Part shown: positions 59,161 through 64,000 of the stretch, piece after piece
Layout: each line of letters opens with the position of its first letter
How positions within the stretch are numbered: the first letter of the stretch is position 1
NCBI GenBank assembly: GCA_026874595.1
Contig: CM049314.1
Location: forward strand, 70,508,300 to 70,572,299
Origin: Sipunculus nudus
Lineage: Eukaryota; Annelida; Sipuncula; Golfingiida; Sipunculidae
Direction of reading: 5' to 3'
DNA length: 64,000 nucleotides
Translations under genes and position numbers: made by a program
Notes under the pieces: model-generated
Database searches by the model: none
Told to the model about the DNA's origin: nothing
What the model saw: the letters and a program-made list of their open reading frames with translations, nothing else

Positions 59161-60480
59161 GAGGCTCTCTGGTAATTACTGCCTGACCCAACCTGACCCA
59201 GACACTCACAGTGGCAGTAGATCAGACCTGAAGATTTTATGTAACTGCCCAGTACACTGCATTTATACTGACCTGATGTAAACAATGAAGAATTGGTACC
59301 TGGAAACTTGAATAAAATCTACAGTTTTTGATCAAATGGTTTCAAATTTCAGGTTTTAACAGATGAAATGCTTATGTGTACTTGCTGTGAAAATTAAATC
59401 CACAGCACTAACAGGAAAAATTTAAATAATTCTATTTTTTTAAATGGTATCAGGAAAAAAAAAGTATTCTCAACTATGAAACTAATACATGTGTTAAAAT
59501 TAATCCAAGGATCAAAACACCCAATATATTATACCAGGAGCAAACTGGAGTTGGGAATGTTTAATTTTATGAACTGAAATAAAGGATCAGCAATATAAAT
59601 TTTGATTATTTAGCCAGTATCATGTAACAACTGATACAACCATGAGTTATAAGTCAAACAAATTAAAATCTTTAATGAGCACTCTGATGAACATCCACAC
59701 TTTCATAGCAATACATCACTTTGTGGACACAATTAAATGTGCACTTTAATCATTGTAACCCTGGTGGTACAATACAAAATCTAAAATGTAGCATAGCCAA
59801 AAATAAAATAAAATACAGAAAATTATAACATTCATCTAGTTTATGCAGCAGCTGAGGGGGGGGGAGTGCAGGGCAGAGGGGAATCCTGCTAATAGTGGCC
59901 AAGCTAAGGCAAGGCAAGCTGCCTTGGGTGGCTTACATAATGCAAGTGAAGACTGTATTACTAGGTGGGCCAGATGTAAACAACACTTGACATGGTGTAT
60001 GAAAACTTGAATAAAAGCTACTCTTTTCAAACAATTCCTTTGAAATTTCAGATTTAAAAGATTAAATCCTTATGTATATATGCTGTGAAAATTAAATCAA
60101 CAGTACAGTACAGGGAAAAAACGTGCCATTGCCAAAGTTGGACAAAATTTAAGGTATTGATTTTTTATTTATGCTAATAACTTGAAAAATTTGCAAAATT
60201 CAGATCTAATTTTGGGTAAACAATTGAATCTTGATTAAATAAAGTTATATTCCTGAAAAAAAGTCTCCAGCTTCAGCAATTTTCATGTTAAGTGAGCAAA
60301 TATATTTCCTGATTTTTAAGAAACTGCATTATATTTGGGCCCATAACTTCAAAATAGTACCCAATACTAACCTAATTTTTTGTATGTGCACAGAAAATGT
60401 ATGGAAAAACAGGAATTAAAAAAAGATCAAAAACAGATCAGTGGTTTTGATATAAGGCAGCTTTGAAGTGTAACGGAGGT
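58421..60480. other. Foreign sequence inside the LINE, no gene
   Basis: It includes a poly(G) tract (58461-58477), a GA microsatellite and two diverged copies of an about 120-bp segment (59290-59425 and 60000-60120). Frames across the GA tract are open only because of the repeat. Confidence 0.55.
58983..59165. repeat. (GA)n-rich microsatellite
   Basis: AGAGAG runs broken by AAAG and short unique phrases. Confidence 0.93.
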
Positions 60481-62077
60481 TTTTCCTTAATATCTCAAAG
60501 GAACGAAGTCCTCATGACCCGATTTTCGGTATGGTAGGAGATTTTGGGGATATCTATTGGTATGCAGAATTTTTTATCCATAGGTCCAATGGTTTTAAAA
60601 CGTGCCCTGTTAACGGACGGAGGGCCGGACGGACGGACGACGGACAAAGGACCACGACTATAGCTCAGATGACTTATAGTCAGCTGAGCTAAAAATAGAG
60701 GTGGCACACCCAGTCTGCTAAAACTGATGGAACACGTCATGATCAATATGTATGCCGAAAATCGTGAGCATCAGTGTTGTAGTTATTGACATACTGGAGT
60801 TTTTGTATCCAATTTTTCATTATTCTGGGGGGTAATTTGGAGCAATACAGCTTAATGGATATGGGTAACAGAGACCTAATTGCAGGTTTCCATGGGGATT
60901 TTTCATGGTCTCCCTGTGTGTAAAGAATGAAGATTCTAGCTCCAGTTGTTATAATTTGTGCCATGTTAACAGATTTTCATATGTTTAAAGGTCTAAAAAA
61001 TAGAGAAAAAAAATTCGAAAAAAGCCGGAACAAATATATGTGGTGCCACCAGGCTGCAGAAACTGATGAAACACTCCATGATCAATATCCATACAAACAA
61101 TTATGGTGATCTCTGCATTAGTTTTTCAGATACTTCAGCTTTTGAATCAAATTTTCCATTATTCTGAGCTGTACTTTAGAGTGCCATAGCTCACAGGATA
61201 CGGGTAACAGAGACCTAATTTCAGGTTTCTATGGAGACTTTTCATAGGTCTCCCTGTGTGTCCAGAATGAAGATTCTAGGTCCAATTTGAATCCTGTTGA
61301 CAGATAACTACATCCTTAAAGGTCTCAAAAATAGAGAAAACAATTCGTAAAAAAATCGAAAAATACAGGTGGCGCCACCAGTCTGCAGAAACTAATGAAA
61401 CATCTCATGATCAATATGTATACCAAAAATCATGACCATCAGTGATGTAGTTTATAAGATATTGAAGTATATGTATGAAATTTTTCACTATTCTGGGGGG
61501 TACTTTGGGGCCCCATAGCTTGAAGAATATGAGTAACAGAGTCCTAATTTCTAGTTTTCATGGAGACTTTTCATAGGTCTCTTTGAATATTAAGAATGAA
61601 GGTTCTAGGTCCAGTCTTTACGATTTGTGCCCTGTTAACAGATGTCCACATTTTTAAAGGTCTCAAAAATAGAGAAAAAAAATCGTAAAAATTAAAAAAA
61701 TTACAGGTGGCGCCACCAGTTTGCAGAAAGTGATGGAACATCTCATGATCAATATATATGTAAAAAATCATGACCATCAATGATGTAGTTAATAAGATAT
61801 TGAAGTTTTTGTATGAAATTTTTCACTATTCTGGGGGGTACTTTGGAGCCCCATAGCTCAAAGGATATGGGTAACAGAGACCTAATTCCAGGTTTCCAAG
61901 GAGATTTTTCATGGACCTCTCTGAATGTAAACTAAGTTGATTCCAGGTCCAGTGGTTACGATTTGTGCCTTGTTAACGGACAGACGGCCGGATGGCCGGA
62001 GGGCCGGACGGCCGGACGGACGACGGACAAAGAGTGATCGCTATAGCTCAGATGACTTACAGTCAGCTGAGCTAAAA
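60480..62077 (-). repeat. Palindrome-bounded dispersed repeat with four 335-bp units, inverse of 37861-40084
   Basis: The hairpin with 14-bp arms TAGCTCAGATGACT / AGTCAGCTGAGCTA occurs at 60661-60691 and again at 62044-62074, each preceded by a GGACGGACGACGGACAAAG tract. Between them the marker GGTAACAGAGACCTAAT recurs at about 60863, 61202, 61532 and 61870 (spacing 330-339 bp). CAGGTGGCGCCACCAGT occurs at about 61369 and 61705. LINE sequence resumes immediately after 62077. Confidence 0.8.
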
Positions 62078-63250
62078 AGCCTGGACTTTAATTTCAACAT
62101 GCAAACTATATACCAGTTAGTAATTTATTTTTTTTGTCAAAAGTTTTGGAGAAAGCAATGCTGCTAAGGTTCAACAAACATTGTGATGAACATAATCTCA
62201 TACCCAGCAATCAGTCTGCTGATAGGCCAATTTTTTTCCTATGAAACTGCTTTACTGAAATTAACTAATGATATCTCAGTGGGAATGGAGAATAAACAAG
62301 TGACACCGTTAATTGCAATTGATTTATCAGAGGCATTTGACACCGTTCATCAAGGAATCTTGCCAGATGTCATAGAAAAAAGATTTGGTGTTTGTGAAAC
62401 GGGGCTACAATGGATATCCAGTTACCTTAGAGAAAGGACATGTAAGGTAAATGTTGCAAAACATTATTCAACAGCCAGAGACCTACTGTTTGGAGTGCCT
62501 CAAGGCAGTTGCTCAAGTCCAGTTTTCTTTTTAGCTTATATTAGTACATTGTATGACATCTTACCCGATGGAATAGATCTGTTTGGATTTGTCGATGACC
62601 ACATTCTGAAGAATCTGTTCAACCCAAAGACATTAAATGCCGCCGAGAGAAAGGCAATCTCAGATTTAGAACAGTTTGTTTTAGACGTAAAAGCATGGAT
62701 GGATGGTAACAAATTAAAAATGAACTTTTCAAAGAGTTTATCTTATTTGGAAGCAGACATCAGCTATCTAAATGTTCAACAACAGACATCAATATTAATG
62801 TTGAAAAGACTGCTGTAATAAAGTATCTTGGCGCTTGGTTGGATAATACTTTGAATTTCAGAGAACATGTCAATAAAAAGTGCAAAACTGCTATAATAAA
62901 CCTTCATAAACTAAGATCCATCAGACGGTGTCACACAACTGAAGCAACCAAAAATCTAGTTCTCAGCCTTGTGATGTCACATATGGATTATTCTAAAAGT
63001 ATATTGTATGGAATTGCAAATCAGGAATTACAAAAATGCAGAGGATTCAAAACATTTGTGCCAACCTGATTTTGCAGAAAGACGGATGTTACAGTTCATC
63101 GCAAGCCTTAAAGAATTGCATAATTCTCTGTTTTGTGTTCAAATGTGTGCAAGGAAATGGACCACAATATTTAGAAGGCCTGTTAATTAAAAAGGAAACA
63201 AGACGTGATAATCTCCGGTCAAACAACAATATTTTGTATTACTTTTGTAA
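62078..63250 (+). pseudogene. LINE reverse transcriptase and C-terminal region
   Basis: After a frameshifted LEKAMLLRFNKHC block, the frame 62183-62818 carries IAIDLSEAFDTVHQGIL, VPQGSCSSPVFFL and GFVDDHILKNL (the catalytic F-VDD box in place of the usual FADD). YLGAWLDNTLNF and SLVMSHMDYSKSILYG follow in the next frames. This arrangement is typical of the CR1/L2 group. Confidence 0.92.
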
Positions 63251-63332
63251 AGCGCCACTGAATATGTATGTATAAAAGTAGCCGCTATATGAAATGAATA
63301 AAGTTTACAAGTTTACAAGTTTACAGGTTGTT

Positions 63333-64000
63333 AAGCAGGTCTGAGTTTTTTAATGGTACTGTACCACACTGAATGTCTACATAACACTTACAATCAGTAT
63401 CTACTATAACTTGGTCAGGGTCAGTGTTTACACAGTTTACAGCAGTAACATTATGTACAACATCTGATGTGCTATTTCTGTCATAATATGGTTTCAACAT
63501 GTTTACATGGCACAGTTGTTTCTTCTTACGTCTACCTGGTGTCAACAGTATGTAATTTAAATAAATGACTTTCTTGTAAACGATGTAAGGACCAAAATAC
63601 CTAGCTTGCAGAGGTCTGCCAGGGATGGGAAGTAAGGCAAGGACCTTTTTCACCAGGCTCAAACGTCCTACTTACAGTGTGCTTGTCATACTTTGTTTTC
63701 ATTTTACTTTGTGCAGATTTTAGATTTGACTTTGCAATCTCACAAGCATTGTGTAGTTTAGTGCGAAAGTCTGAGACATACTGCAGTAAACTAAGAGAAT
63801 CAGGATTTTCACACAAAAGTATTTCTTTAAGCATTTTCAATGGACCTCGAATGGAGTCTCCAAAAACTAGTTCAAAGGGACTGAAACCCAAGGACTCTTG
63901 AAAGGATTCTCTGACAACAAACAGCAATAGATGGATTCCTTCGTCCCAGTCTTTCTGTGTGTCATGGCAATAAGTCTTGATCATGTTTTTTAATGTCTGG
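63333..64000 (-). pseudogene. Integrase C-terminal part of copy 2
   Basis: From the right edge: WDEGIHLLLFVVRESFQES, SPFELVFGDSIRGPLK, then after a frameshift near 63650 the GPY/F motif RYFGPYIVYK and CHVNMLKPYYD. It stops at the LINE target site. RT resumes at 57407, so integrase lies upstream of RT. Confidence 0.92.

Larger units (their letters stand above)
57408..63323 (+). mobile_element. CR1/L2-type LINE inserted in copy 2, itself interrupted
   Basis: Flanked by the 9-bp duplication CAGGTTGTT (57399-57407 and 63324-63332). The 5' part (57408 to about 58420) encodes the start of an APE-type endonuclease. RT resumes at about 62078 and ends near 63200. The 3' end has AATAAA (63297-63302) and a GTTTACAA octamer tail (63303-63323). 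The middle (about 58420-62077) is foreign repeat sequence. Frameshifts and stops show it is inactive. Confidence 0.88.
55332..64000 (-). mobile_element. Gmr1-like Ty3/gypsy retrotransposon, copy 2, split by a LINE
   Basis: Minus-strand order: integrase (64000-63333), LINE insertion (57408-63323), RT (57407-56640), RNase H (56640-56272), polypurine tract (AGGAGGGGGAG, just right of 56117), 3' LTR (56117-55332). The 5' LTR, gag and protease lie beyond the window. Integrase again precedes RT. Several frameshifts and a thumb/RNase H deletion make it inactive. Confidence 0.9.

Noticed and set aside
58917-59285. Arg/Glu-rich and Leu/Ser-rich frames on both strands
   Set aside because: Translation of a GA/CT microsatellite in several frames.
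55293-64000. First coding exon of the transporter
   Set aside because: I looked for TM1 with a DGGWGW-type motif on the minus strand and found only mobile-element sequence, so the exon is taken to lie outside the window.

Overview
This is eukaryotic nuclear DNA, AT-rich and repeat-dense. Genes are split into short exons with GT-AG introns of 0.3 to 6 kb. The gene content and repeat load fit a marine invertebrate. A lophotrochozoan, perhaps a mollusc, is my guess, but nothing here fixes the species.

Three host genes can be assembled by matching splice sites and codon phase. (1) A trypsin-fold serine protease on + (six coding exons, 10352-20861, 332 aa, complete) has a signal peptide, a full catalytic triad, a chymotrypsin/elastase-like S1 pocket and a hydrophobic C-terminus that looks like a GPI-anchor signal. 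(2) A Cys-loop ligand-gated chloride channel subunit on + (nine coding exons, 32806-48468, 435 aa, complete) is glycine-receptor/GluCl-like, with an unusual isoleucine at pore position 6'. (3) An SLC16-type monocarboxylate transporter on - (four 3' exons, 55292 down to 49211) lacks its first coding exon, which must lie beyond the right edge. Genes 2 and 3 are convergent, with stop codons about 740 bp apart.

Much of the rest is mobile DNA. Three copies of one Ty3/gypsy family are present. It has an integrase upstream of the reverse transcriptase and a SCAN-like gag, the hallmarks of Gmr1-type elements. Copy 1 (24668-28455, +) is truncated at both ends and full of stops. Copy 2 (55332 to beyond 64000, -) keeps its 3' LTR. 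It is split by a CR1/L2-type LINE at 57408-63323, flanked by a 9-bp target duplication. Copy 3 (49855-51391, -) is a gag-only derivative. Copies 2 and 3 lie in sense orientation in introns of the transporter, each within 40 bp of a splice site. The LINE is itself interrupted by a palindrome-bounded repeat whose relative lies in inverse orientation in the channel gene (37861-40084). An L1-like LINE remnant lies antisense in the same channel intron (about 41445-42905).

The left 10 kb, 20.9-24.5 kb and 28.5-32.7 kb hold no gene I can support. They contain a 33-bp minisatellite, AT/GATA/GA/poly(C) simple repeats, foldback elements and several short dispersed repeat families, most of which have a second copy in this window.
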